NCBI GenBank assembly: GCA_025667525.1
Contig: CM046882.1
Span: 504,130,792 to 504,194,791, forward strand
Direction: 5' to 3'
DNA from: Glebionis coronaria
Taxonomy: Eukaryota > Streptophyta > Magnoliopsida > Asterales > Asteraceae
Length of the DNA stretch: 64,000 nt
This document shows positions 34,971-46,583 of this stretch, one piece after another; the stretch's first letter is position 1, and each line of letters begins with the position of its first letter. Made by a program: the position numbers and the translations under genes. The notes beneath the pieces were generated by a model. It worked only from the letters and a program-made list of their open reading frames with translations. It was not told where the DNA came from and did no database searches.

Positions 34971-34980
34971 GTTTTTATAG
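34971..34980 (-). promoter_or_regulatory. TATA box of E2 5' LTR
   Basis: Minus-strand CTATAAAAAC with a following CCCC run fits the plant TATA consensus; the 3' LTR has TATAAAAACC at 26431-26440. Position fits an LTR promoter upstream of the primer site. Confidence 0.6.
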
Positions 34981-35998
34981 GCCAACCCCAAAACCTTGTT
35001 GAGGAAGTTTGTTGATGAAGATATTAAATCCTGGCCCTTGATTCCATCTCTTCTCTCTCATTTTTTTGATCAACGGCTGAAAATCATTTAGGGGTCACAC
35101 GGATCGCCACCTTGGTAGGATTTGTGTTTCTTGTGTTAGTTTGATGCTGAAGTGGCAAATAAGGATTGGTGGATTGGTGTTTTGGTGTTGTCACAACCAA
35201 TCAAAAGAGGGAAAAAAGGCCACGTCGGATGTACTCCTCCATCATCAAGATCAGAAAAAAGGGGGAATTAATTTCCCCTGCGTGATTTACACGCGCCTCA
35301 TAATCAAAAAGCCCCAAATTGGTTTATTTAGTTTTAGGGTAAAAAAGTGATAAAGCTACGTTGTGTTTTGGGAGAGAGATGGTAAGTTCTTGTTTTTATC
35401 GAAAAAAATGGTAACTGTGTGTGGTGAGGATGAGAGTTACGCTTGACCAAACGTATTTAATCTTTGCACATTTTTCTCCTCATGGGCTTAGAGTCCAACA
35501 ACTTCTCAAAATACTCCAAGTCGTTGGGCTTGACTTGGAATTGGACATAAACTACAAAATTCCATCCGTTTGTATTTGGGCTTGAATTGGGCTTAATCTC
35601 CAAAGCTAATAATATATCCTCTCAAATGGGCTTTTGGGCCCAATACCAAAATGTGGGACCCACAAGGCCCATTTAACTCAAATAATATTAAATCCACTAA
35701 AAACGAGCTCGATTTCGGCTTCCTTATTCTTTTCTTCAAAACCGTGTCGAATTTGCCGGTTTTCGTGATCTTTGGCACACTTTTGGTTCTTTGACTTTGT
35801 CTTTGTCTCTTTCTTGGACTCTTCTTCAACAAATGACCGTGAAATCCTGTGTTTTCTTTCCTTTTGATCTTTTGTACCTATTTCTCACAAAAACACAAAA
35901 CCACACGTAATTCCGACTTTTACGATATTAAACACATGATTAGGTCTTGTTTTTCCTTGATTTTAGTGGCAAAAGGATAAGTGTTTAAACACTTATTA

Positions 35999-36920
35999 AG
36001 CATCTTGACATAGACCAATTAACCGTCTTTTCCTATCCCGATAGATCTTAATTCCCAGAATGTATGCAGCTTCTCCTAAATCCTTCATAGAAAAATATTT
36101 ACCAAGATAATCCTTAACAACTTTAAGTCTTGGAATGTTAATTCCCATGATTAATATGTCATCAACATATAGGACTAGGAATACTACATCACTCCCACTA
36201 GCTTTGCGATATACACATGGCTGATCACGATTCTGAACAAATCCAAACTTTTTGATTTCTTCATCAAATCTTTTATTCCATTGACGTGATGCTTGCTTCA
36301 ATCCATAAATGGACCTTTGAAGTTTACACACGTGTCCTGGATTTTCAGGATCAACATACCCTTCTAGTTTCTGAATATAGATGTCTTCATCTAAGCGACC
36401 GTTCAAGAAGGTAGTTTTAACATCCATTTGCCATATCTCATAGTCATAGTATGCTTCTATAGCTATGAGAATCCTAATAGCTCTTAAGTCTGCTACATGA
36501 GAAAATGTCTCCTCGTAGTCTATGACAAAAGTTTGAGTAAAACCTTTAGCTATTAAACGAGCTTTATAGGATTGTACTTTTCCGTCCATGTCGGTTTTCT
36601 TCTTGTATAACCACTTATGTCTCTCTACTTTAGCATTCGGTGGTGGTTCTACAAGAATCCAAACATCATTTACTTTCATGGATTTCATTTCCTCATCCAT
36701 AGCAACCATCTACTTATCCTTCTCAGGATCAAGTATGGCGGATTTATAATTAGCGGGTTCACCAAGATCCCCTAACTCATCATCATCCTCTATGTTAAGA
36801 CACATATTGCTATTTGCGTTTTTAATCCTTGCGGATCTACACAGAGGAACTAATTCCGGTGGAACCGCCAGACTTTCTGGTTCTACATGAATTACATCGC
36901 TAGTGTTTTCTGAAGGTAAT
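35999..36920 (-). pseudogene. copia-1 reverse transcriptase
   Basis: RT frame 36709-35999 with DVWILVEPPPNAKVERHKWL, YKARLIAKGFTQTF, IWQMDVKTTFLNGRLDEDIY, SIYGLKQASRQWNKRF and the catalytic LYVDDILI. The linker upstream (36710-36920) is the acidic stretch before RT. It breaks off at codons for LIGLCQDA where E2 is inserted. The YVDD box is intact. Confidence 0.92.
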
Positions 36921-38058
36921 GTATCTGACTCTCTTCATGATCATAATTTATCCCACTGAATTCTTGATTAACAAGATCATATTCAAGGAAGTCTCCATAC
37001 CTAGCAACAATAACTTTGTTCTTAGGTGGATAATAAAAGTAGTAACCCATAGTTTCCTTAGGGTATCCTACAAAGATACATTTTATAGATCGTTGTTGGA
37101 GTTTGTCACCCGAGTCACGTTTCATACGCCTCGCAACCCCAGACCTTTAAATAAGACAAATATGGCTTCTTGCCATGCCATAGTTCATATGGTGTCTTGT
37201 CGACCTTCTTTGTGGGAACCATATTTAAAATGCGAACAACAGATTCTAGAGCATAATCCCAAAAGGATAAAGGTAATGTTGTAAGATTAAACATAGACCG
37301 TACCATATCCAATAATGTACGATTTCTCTTTTCAGATACATCATTTTGTTGTGGAGTATAGGGACAAGTAAGATGCTGAACAATTCCATTCTCACTTAGA
37401 TAATCTATAATCTCTTGACTTAAATATTCACCACCTCTATCAGAATGAATAGCTTTAATCTTCTTACCTAATTGCAGTTCTACTTTTGCTTTAAACACTT
37501 TGAAAGTTTCAAATACCTCATGTTTATGCTTAAGTAAATAAACATAACCATAACGGCTATAATCATCCGTAAATGTTAAGAACTAGCTAGCACCTTTCCT
37601 TGGCATATGTCTAAGTGGTCCACACACATCAGTATGTATAAGTCCAAGTAGATCAGTAGCCCCTTCAATATTACTATTAAAAGATTTCTTGGTCATCTTT
37701 CCAGAGATACAAGACTTACATTTATCAAATGTATAATCATTGATATTTTCCAAAATACCTTCACGTTGAAGCTTTTGTATACGAGAGTCTTCTCAATATG
37801 GGCAAGTCTACAATGCCAAAGATAAGAAGAGTTCTTGTCAAACTTTCTCTTCTTACTCATGCTAAATACATATTTATCGTTCTTGGATTCATTATCATGC
37901 ATGTCTATTTCAAATACACCATTCACAAAAATTGCATTAAAATAGAAAATACCATTTTTCCAAAAAGAAATTCCATTATTATCAATCGTGTGAATGAATC
38001 CATTATTTAACAAACAAGAAAAGGAAATAACACCCCTAACAATTGTAGGTGCATAATG
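36921..38058 (-). pseudogene. copia-1 GAG-pre-integrase and integrase
   Basis: Pieces 38058-37693 (HCRLAHI zinc-binding start), 37498-37115 (IHSDRGGEYLSQE, CPYTPQQNDVSEKRNRTLLD, KVWGCEAYET) and 37125-36892 (IKCIFVGYPKETMGYYF). These are the HHCC, DDE core and C-terminal segments of a copia integrase. Stops lie near 37573 and 37690, and a frameshift at about 36921-36932 separates it from the RT linker; copia-2 has the same frameshift at the same place. Confidence 0.88.
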
Positions 38059-38063
38059 ACAAT

Positions 38064-41000
38064 TGATGAGACTGTAATTATACGTAGTCTTATCGTCCAA
38101 ATCGGGCTTAAAACGATTAAAATATCATCAAAATACCCAAAAATGTGCTTGTATTTGTTCTTTGTGTATTTCAGGTACGGATGTCGTGAATTCACCAAAA
38201 GATTATAAAAATCAAGCAAAAACGAACACGGGAAACGAAGCTACAAAAAGAACCGGGCCCAAGAATGAAATTTCCAAAATTACCCTTGAAGTTTGAAGAA
38301 TTGGCAAAATTGGTCCCTCAACTTTTGAAGACTTGTCACTTAATACCCTTGTAAATCACAATTATTACATTTGGGTCCCTTAAGTTTCAAGATTTTGCAT
38401 GATTAGCCCTTGAAGAATGAAGATATTACATGATAAGCCCTTTAAACAAGCTTGGAAAATATTATTGTGGCCAAAATAGAAGAAGGGAAACTTCCATTAC
38501 AAAGGGATTTCACTTTTGAGCTGGTTAAACTTGGTTTGACAAGATAAAGAGACATGAGGGGGCTGTTTTGCCCAGACAACCAAACATCTCCCCTCCAATT
38601 GCCATCTGCCACCTCACCCCGCACTTCCCTCCAACCAATCAAATAACACCCATCGTCCACCTCATTTTTCCACTCCTATTTTTTATAAACTGATTTTTAA
38701 AAAATCAGATTAATATATAATCAAAGAGGGAAACATGGTTATTACCCCAAACTCAGATCAAAGCAACCCCATAAACCCTAATCCCAAGCAAAATCAATTG
38801 ATTAATTTTCAAAGGGCAAAGCCAAATTGACTTTAGGGATTCGTTTATTAAGCTTCACCCAACAATCCCACATGCCAGAAAACGACCCCTCATCTCATGT
38901 CCCCCACCCACAGCTCATCTCTTCACGGGTTCTCCACAAGAAGCCAATTGGCTTGACCAAATGAAGGGCTTTGATCATATTCCTTGTTTCCCACAACAAA
39001 TCAACCGCCAAGATCACTTAGAAGCTTCAAGAACAAGGTATATTCAGGGTATATTCGCAAAAGATGCCAAGGGTAGTTTAGGGCTTTGTAATCCGGGTAG
39101 GGTTTATGTTTGAGTTCTATATATAGCTTAGATTATTTTTCATTTTCTTTGTTCCAGAAATTTGTACTGTTACAATTTTTGAGTTCCAACTTTATCTTAA
39201 TGCAAATTTACAGTAAGCAATTTAAATTACCTTGTCTACTTTACTTTTCCAGCAAATTTAAATTCCTTGCACAACTTTCATTTACTTGTCCATTTTCAAT
39301 TTCCACAAATTCACAAGACGGGTTACTATTCATTATCACTATTCACGGCTCATTCGATACGCCATCCGACAATTGGCTTATTGGAGGAGTTTTGTTCATT
39401 GTTTGAAGATTTGAAGTAGAAGTTCTCTTGGTTGGAAGCAATTTTCAAAAGGTTTTATTGGTTTGATTTGGGGTAATAAGTTGAGAAGAGAAACTATGGT
39501 GATTTATGGGTATGATTTAGCTATAGGAAAGTTGAGTAAAGGTGCTTGTGAGTTTGTGGTTAGAGTCAAGAAGCTTGGACCCAAATTGTAAGTGGCTTCC
39601 TCCATTCTATGGCTTATCAGCCTTTAATCTGCTATTGTTACATTCTATCTACTTATGTGCTTCTTGTATATTTGTATTGTTTTATTTGTGTCTCATTTAC
39701 TTGTTTTGATTAATTGCTCAGCTTGTTTTGTTGTTTCAATTGTCTTTCATTGCTTTAAAATTTCACTTGCTGCGTAAAAATGGATGTTTGGAATAGCCAA
39801 ATTATCCATGATTAGCTTAGGGTATAGCTTAAGTTTTAATTACGTCAAGTGACTGAGGTTAGGATATGTAGAGTTAAGATTTTGTTTCACTCAAAAAAAA
39901 GAGAAGAAAAAAAGTTGAATCATGTTTCTGTCCAAATGGTGTTGTTCCATGATTCTTGTGGTGGTTTGATAGATTAGAAAAGATTTAGAATTAGTTTGAG
40001 TGAATTTTGTTTGAAAAATTTCCATTTCTGCTTGTTAGAAAAAGAAAAATCAAAAGATTCATGTTTCTTTGCTTTATGTCCAAGGAAGATCAGTAGGTTG
40101 TGGCGTGATTTGTGACTCTAGTTACTCATTTGTGATTGTTTTGTTAACCTTGCATTTTCCTCCCATAGATATCCCACGGAAATCAAAGTACTTGTTTCTG
40201 AGGTTCTGCATAGTTGAAATCAGTGGGTCTTAGGTCTGTGTTCGCTGTCTGCATAAGAGCCACTCTTTGTTCGTTTTGTCTTTCTTAGCTTATCATTCGG
40301 TTTGCTTGTTCTAAGGTGCCTGGTTGTCAGATCTTAAACTATTAAACCTGTGCAAATATCGGCCTAATAAGTGGTCTTAGATTATGTGCTAGTATTTGAG
40401 TGTTAGAGTTTGTGTTTTAAGATTGTAGACCACTGCCTGCTTAGCCACTATTTGATTTTAATTAACGGTGTGCTCAATCTGAATAATCTGTGATCGATTT
40501 GTGTTTTGAGTGTGCTTAGTGGTGTGCTTGTTCTTATAATTGACTCCTACAAGCAACTTGTGGGGTGCCTTTGCCTCTCAAAACCAAACAGCAAACTCAG
40601 TAACTTAACGAAAGTAAAAAGTTAACAGGTCTGCTCATTTTCTTTCGTTTAACTGTGTGCACATAATTTCAAGTATGGTTTGGATTGTGATTTGGTTGGT
40701 GTTAACTGTGCCTTTGTAACAAAACTATGAAACGAGTGTCTGCTGGGGTTTGGTGTTAACTGGGTAGCTTGATTAGGTGAATTAAGTGTGTTCTTGAGTT
40801 TGTGATTTGTGTTCGTTTTGTGTCCACTGTCCACAACAAGCAATAAGAACCAAGAGATTAGGGGTGTTTGTTAATTTGTTGCATTACTAAACTACTGCTA
40901 TATCTTTGTTGCCTATTTTATTGTTAAGAGTGGATTATGCTTGGCGTTTTGTGTCCTGAGATTGCTAGCATTGCCAATCTACAATAAACCAAAGTACACA

Positions 41001-42331
41001 ACTAATATATAAACAAAACGAGTGCCCGCTGTTTTTTTTATATATATCCGATTGTGCTTAGAGGCCTTGCCAGTTGGTTTGGGTGCTTCCCTTTGATTCA
41101 TTAGTTAGATTTCAGGATCTAGTTAGCTTGTAATTAGGTTTTGAGAGCTACTGGTGGTTTATTAGCCTGTTATAAGCTTGATGTGTACATATATAAACCC
41201 ATCAGACCTACCTAACTCAAGTTTCTATGACACAGTGGTGTTTTTGCTTGATTGTGAACGTTTGGTTGCTTAATCTTACTTGTTATTTGCTTTTATATTG
41301 ACTCCCCACACTCCACTGAGTGTGGGGGTGCCTCTTGTGCCCAAAAACGCCACCAAAAGGCCCTAAAACCAAGCAAATCCGAGCCAAATCGTCCCCAGAG
41401 AGTGAAATCAGCTTTCGCGACACTTTTTGACACTTAAAAGTGTCGCTTATAATTTGGAAGGGAGGAGGATTCTACTTAGCGACAGTTTTGTGACATTAAA
41501 AGTGTCACTAAAAGTATTGGGAGGGAGGAGAACTAGTGTAAAAAAAAGGGTTTTTTTTTTTTTTTTTTTAAAAAAAAAGTCATTTAATACTTTAAAAAAA
41601 ATCATTTAATTAGTTTAAATTGTTTTTAATTCATAATAAAAAATATAAAAGTCAAAAAAATATAAATTTTTTTTTAAAAAAAATTTCTTTTATCATATAG
41701 GACGTAGGAAAAATAGATTTGCTTTTGTATAGTTTTAATTTCATAATTATCTTTTTATTTTTTATTTCCTAAGATTATTCTCATTTTAAAATTAAAAAAA
41801 AAAGTCATAAAAAATAGAAAAAAGTTTAGAAAAATTTTCAAAAAAATATTTTTAGTTTTTAAATAGCATAAACTAGGTTTGAAAATAATAAAGTTTGAAT
41901 TTTGTCCTTTTCTTAGTTAATTTATTTTTTAAGATTTTTAATTAACTTTAAATATTAATATAAAATAATTTAAGCACTTTCAAATTTTTTAGTTTATATT
42001 TTATTTTTAATTAGAAGTTTTAGAAATTTTTAGTAATTTTTAATTATTTTTTAGGTGAAATTTTTCGTTGGGTCGCGTTTTCACGTTTGTACGTTCGCGC
42101 GTTTCCGACCGTTTTTAGCGTAATTCGTCTTCGTTTTCTTTCCTTTCTTTCTTTCCAAAACGTAATCACTCGAATTAATAACGTCTAATATTGTTGGCTA
42201 AACACTATACCTCCACCGAGAACGAATTCGATTGTCGGTATTTACGTTTTTCACAAAACGTGATACTTAATACTTACCCGCATTATTAGTGCTTGTTTTT
42301 CCTAAAGCAAGTGTTTAATTTTACTACATCA
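38064..42331 (+). repeat. Solo LTR of the element C family
   Basis: 4268 bp, TGATG at the start and CATCA at the end (perfect 5-bp inverted terminal repeat), flanked by ACAAT at 38059-38063 and 42332-42336. The uninterrupted copia-2 has one ACAAT at the matching place (about 55502). It is homologous to 19742-23297 in the opposite orientation. No primer site, gag or second LTR is attached, so this is a solo LTR left by recombination. A TATA-like TCTATATATAGC lies near 39117. The frames inside are incidental. Confidence 0.92.
41418..41538 (-). mobile_element. Possible CACTA-type DNA transposon end inside the solo LTR
   Basis: The minus strand from 41538 begins CACTAGTT. The next 120 bases hold palindromic subterminal words (GACACTTAAAAGTGTC and a relative with ACATTAAAAGTG) of the kind seen near CACTA transposon ends. 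No second end or target duplication was found, and the matching part of the element C LTR lacks it. A long T-run follows at 41549-41568. Confidence 0.35.
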
Positions 42332-42336
42332 ACAAT

Positions 42337-42795
42337 CATTTAATCTCAGTACTAAACCCGAAGGTAAACTAGATCAAAATTTCCTATAGCTTCAACCGCT
42401 GCTTGTGCGCCATTGCCCACTTGTAGGTATTGTTCCCCATAGGAAAGCTTCATTTCCAGATTAAATCCCTACAGCGTATTACAAATGTTAATACCGCATC
42501 CCATATCATATACCCAGGATTTTAATTTGTATGTTAAATTGAACAATTCAATCATAAATAAGGTACCTGAAGCTGCAGCGCTCTGTTCAGACTTCTTCTT
42601 TATTTCTCGCAATTCTTCGAGGTAAAGATGGCAATTCCTATTCCAATGACCACTTGCCTTGCAATGGTGACAAGTCTCATCCTTTTGAGATTGACTCCTC
42701 TTAACAAAGTTCTGCTTGGGTTTCGAATAAGTCGCAACTTGTTTGCCCTTATTACCCTTGCCTTTGCCTTTCTTCTTGTTCGCTTGCGGTTTTGG
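42337..42795 (-). pseudogene. copia-1 gag C-terminus and protease
   Basis: From the D insertion inwards: basic Lys/Gly stretch (KKGKGKGNKGKQ), zinc knuckle CHHCKASGHWNRNC, the YLEELREIKKK helix, and the protease start WVYDMGCGINI. The protease triplet is D-M-G where the family usually has D-T-G. A TAG at 42469-42471 interrupts just after it. The zinc knuckle is intact here but destroyed in copia-2. Confidence 0.88.
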
Positions 42796-42800
42796 CTTAC

Positions 42801-44594
42801 TGATAACGCTCAAATCTAACATATTTCTAGGAGCGTATTCGTGGTGTTTATGCATATATTTATGTGATTATTATGAACATAGGATACTTAATGAAGCTTA
42901 TTTGCTATTGTAGGTTCATCAATGGTTACATCACGAGAAAGGAAGAAAAGACGAGTATTGGAGGTGAAAGAATGAACGAGACATGAAAGTGTAGCTCTCG
43001 TATAATAAATAATACAAAGATAAAGAATCTTGGAAATTTTGGAAGAAATAAAGTGGAAGAAACAAAGAAAAAGGACCAAAGAAGAAATAAGGGAAAGTTG
43101 TCCCAGTTGCCATCAATAGAATTGAAGTTGCCACCAGCAAAACTACACCTAGTTTCCACCGGAAAGATCATTCTGCCGCCGACAAAACTACATCAAGTTG
43201 CCATCGAAGATTCATTCTGCCGCCAGCATTTTGATAGTCTGGTTATGAAAAGTCACATTAAACATCCTAATTACTTCTCCTTGCTCTCCAATCCGACCAT
43301 AACTCCATTCCCTCTCCTATAAGCTTCATTAAACCCTCATTTACAACCCTTGGAGCCAAAGAAATATGCTTGGTGGCCAAGGAGAATTCACTTATAAATA
43401 AGACCCATGGGGTAGTGTTTATAATCATCTTATCCTATCTCATAATCCATCTGCATCTCCATAATATTTCTGTGGTTTTGATATCACCCCTCATCCAAGT
43501 GGTGAGGGGTGGATTTGGTAGCCATGTTCATGTAATAAGCCATAGGACAGTAGAGAGGAAAGCCATACGCTATATAAAACCCAAGATGGTTATGGGTAGA
43601 ATGCATTGTATTTTGGTACTATGAACTCTAATGTTTGGTAACTTCTTCTTTATTATTCAATAAAGTTTATGTTTATGTTCATGGTGATTCATATGTTTTG
43701 TTATATTGTGAATGTTTTGATACTTGTATTGTTTATATGAAAACTTGTGATAATTGGATATTTGGATTCTATTAGTGCTTGTCATTGGATTATGGTGATA
43801 ACATTATATTTGGTTGAATTGGAACTTGTTCTTGTTTGTCAATTTGGTTAATCATTGTTGAGTCTATATGTCAGAATTATTCTCAACATGGTTGATTTCA
43901 ATTCGTTAACCGACTAATGATTTGGTCTCGCACGTTGTGAAGATTGTGCAAGAGACTTAATAAACATAATAAGGAAAGGTTTAATCTAGACTATAGGTCA
44001 AAAGGAGTCTTTTGAATATATTATTCTAATCATCTTTCAAGTAAATGGAATTTATTAAATTGATAACACCAAGTCTATGGGTCGAAAGGATTCTTGTTTT
44101 TGTTGGTATAGGCATAAGGTTCATGAGTGGCCACTTGATTGAGACTTATGTATATTTGATTTATATAGCACTAGTGTCTTATTATTGGTTCTATAGGTCG
44201 AAAGGATTACCTTTAATATGTTTTCCAAACTATGCACCCTAATATCCATGTGATCATTTGACCATACATGTATGTTCTTTGTGTGCTTGTGCCTTTAAAC
44301 GATTCTCATAGTGGTTTGATCGTGACAATCATACTTACCATTTGTTACAAACAAACTACACTTGAGTACAACCAAGTCCCATGGGACGACCTTGACTTAC
44401 CAATCTAATTGCAACATGACTATAGTATACTTGCTCGAATTTGTGTTCCTAATTAATATCGATAATTCTTGTTTATAAATTTAAAACCTAGTGTGGAAAT
44501 AATGCATCATGTTTTTGGCTTCTTTTATTTCTTTGTTGGAATTGTGTTCTTGAACGAATTGTTTCATTAACATAACCACCAACGGTGCACATCA
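42801..44594 (+). repeat. 5' LTR of element D
   Basis: 1794 bp, TGATAACG...CACATCA (TGAT/ATCA ends). Promoter signals: TATAAATA near 43392 and TATATAAAAC near 43570; AATAAA at about 43659 fits a poly(A) signal in R. A GCC/GGC-rich module lies at about 43100-43235. Three copies of a GGTCGAAAGGA-type word lie near 44005, 44080 and 44200. Confidence 0.92.
43566..43580 (+). promoter_or_regulatory. Likely TATA box of element D LTR
   Basis: CGCTATATAAAACCC matches the plant TATA consensus and lies about 85 bases before an AATAAA at about 43659, the spacing expected for U3-R with a poly(A) signal. The partner LTR has the weaker CTCCATAAAAAAACCC near 49045. An alternative TATA is near 43392. Confidence 0.5.
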
Positions 44595-44600
44595 AGTTTT

Positions 44601-44744
44601 TGGCACCGCTACTGGATTGCCTTTGTATTCTTGTGTTTGTTTGTTTGTTTCTTTGTTTGTTAGAATCGATATCTTGTTGATCGCTTGCTTCATTCTCATA
44701 ATCCGGCATCGCCACCATCAAGTTTTTGGCGGGGCTGCCGGGGA
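44601..44744 (+). other. Duplicated primer-binding-site region of element D
   Basis: CATCAAGTTTTTGGC occurs twice, at 44589-44603 (the LTR junction) and at 44717-44731. Each copy runs into a tRNA-Asp-type site: TGGCACCGCTACTGG (44601-44615) and TGGCGGGGCTGCCGGGGA (44727-44744). The second is the better match in its later part. It may be a relic of an older LTR-primer junction. Confidence 0.6.
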
Positions 44745-46477
44745 CTTGCTAGTTTGTACTCTTTTGTTAGTTTCGTTTGTTTGTTTGTTCCATGTTTGAT
44801 GAATCGTTTTCTTACCAATTAATACATAACCCAAAAGAGTTATTATACCCATTTATCCGCATAGGGGGGACGAATTTCGCATAGGAGGAATTCGGTTGGT
44901 GGTTGGCTACTCAATTGGAGGCTTTGAATTGCTCTAAATTCCATTGCTCTTGTGATAGTTCTAACCCTTGACAAAGGTTAGAACACCATTTTCTTAAAAT
45001 CTCTTAATTCTCAAAAATTGCTTAAATGATCTTGGCACCAAAAATCATACTTTTGGTGTTGGGATTTCCTCTCATGTGCTCTCAAAATGCTTGTTTCAAA
45101 GATTGCTTCCTAATTGTATTGAAAGTGCTTGTTCTCAAAAACTCAAAACCTTGTCCCGAATCACTCTAGTCGATGGCTAGAATTACTTTACCACACGAAT
45201 TTTGTTTGTTTGTGTTTTTCTTGTTTTCTGAGTTTGTGTCTTGTTATGTGGCATGTGTTTAAGTGTTTTTATGTGTTTATATGCTTATGTGCTTGTGTTC
45301 TTGTTTGTATTTCATCCATTGTATGCATTTTTGTGTTTCTCCTAGTTTAAGGGGGCGTTCGGATTTATCATTTTCTAACGATTTAGATCATTACAAAAAT
45401 CCTCCTTTCATCAAAATAAGTGGTATTTGGTACCTTAAGTCATATTTGTTAAAATAAAAAAAATTTAAAAATGTTTTGAAAATAAATGGAAAATACATGA
45501 AAAATAAAAAAAAAATCAGGAATCTAGTTTTTGTCATTTGTTTCATGTTATGTGTTAGATGTGCATTGTGTTATGTCTTATTTTGTTATTAGAATGTTAT
45601 GTGATAAATTGTTTTACATGTTTTGCTAGCTTATTAGTCTTTCCTTTTAGTTTTGTGCTTATTTTCCTTATTTTTGCATAACGTGTCTTATTGTTCTTAA
45701 GGGTGTGTTTGGATTAAGCTTTTTCTTATGTGTTTTAATCATTTTAGTAAAAGTGTTTTTATAAAAGTTCTTAGTTTTTATGTTTTAAGGAAGTTTGTAA
45801 AAAAAAAAAAGAACGAATTGTCGGTGGCAACTTTGCTTTGCCGCCCGGCAAAACGCATTCTGTAAATAAAAAAAATCGCCAGCGGCAAGATTTTTTCGCC
45901 GGTAGGCAATTTACCCACTGATGTCGAGTCTCCGGCGGCAACTTTATTTCGCCAGCGGCAACTTGTATTTTCTTTAAAAAAAAAAATCTTTTTATCTTCT
46001 TTTATATAAAGTAGGCCTTCACCAAAACCATTCCTAATTGTGTTTTACACTCGTTTAAACATCCGTTCTTCGAGTTTTAAATCAATTATTAATTTTTGCT
46101 TATATCCCGCCCAACCACCCCCTTCTAATCATTTTGTGCCTTGTTCGTATTTCTATTCGCTCCGGTTAATTCCCAAACCCCGTAGATAGAACCCGAAGTC
46201 TAGAAAACCATCTGGTTTAATAGATTTGGTACAAAACTCCTATTATTTCTATTTGTTTCAATTAGATAAAAAAATATTACTTTTTCTTATTTAGTTCTTT
46301 TAGAGTCGTGTTATGTTTCTAAGTGTTTAGATTGTTTTATTTGTCATATGTGTGATGTTTATATATGCATAATGTTTGTTCTTGTTTGTGTTTGTTGTCT
46401 TGTGTGTTTGGTTCATTTTGTTTGCATGCGTGCTTGTTTGTGTTTATTTAAGTTCATGTGGTTAATGTATGAACTTT
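44745..46477 (+). other. Non-coding 5' interior of element D
   Basis: Low-complexity, T-rich sequence with many TTTGT runs and no coherent frame. A GC-rich island at 45813-45965 repeats GGCGGCAAC-like words also present in the LTR module. Confidence 0.6.
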
Positions 46478-46583
46478 GTGGGTGTGTTCGCTCGAAACCC
46501 TCACGAGACTATAACTCGTCCACTCGGGATACCGAGGGGTTTAAAGGCTTGTTGCATACGCTAAATGCAATCGTGTTGCCCAC
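46478..46583 (+). ncRNA. Candidate structured RNA module in element D
   Basis: Five perfect helices nest without conflict: GTGGG/CCCAC (46478-46482 with 46579-46583) closes the module; AAACCC/GGGTTT (46495-46500 with 46537-46542) encloses two hairpins, ACGAG/CTCGT (46503-46519, 7-base loop) and CTCGG/CCGAG (46523-46536, GATA loop), making a three-way junction; TTGCAT/ATGCAA (46552-46570) is a further hairpin. The surroundings are T-rich and unstructured. It does not match a ribozyme or riboswitch I know. Confidence 0.5.

Larger units (their letters stand above)
24886..35998 (-). mobile_element. Element E2: non-autonomous Athila-like gag-protease element
   Basis: Complete 11.1-kb minus-strand element: 5' LTR 33389-35998, tRNA-Asp primer site 33368-33385, leader with conserved block, gag 32509-30738, protease 30734-30174, acidic FDPG frame to 29416, 3' non-coding region, polypurine tract 27460-27473 and 3' LTR 24886-27459. 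It is flanked by AGCAT at 24881-24885 and 35999-36003; the uninterrupted copia-2 has a single AGCAT there (about 53449-53453). It has no RT, RNase H or integrase, so it needed these in trans. The close similarity of its LTRs suggests a fairly recent insertion. Confidence 0.93.
33389..35998 (-). repeat. 5' LTR of E2
   Basis: 2610 bp. It ends at the AGCAT duplication (35999-36003). TATA box on the minus strand at 34971-34980 (CTATAAAAAC, preceded by CCAACC-rich sequence and followed by a C-run), the likely promoter of the element. Confidence 0.92.

Noticed and set aside
46478..46583. Hammerhead ribozyme (a CGAAAC word is present)
   Set aside because: The partner CTGATGA core is missing and the helices do not match the hammerhead layout.
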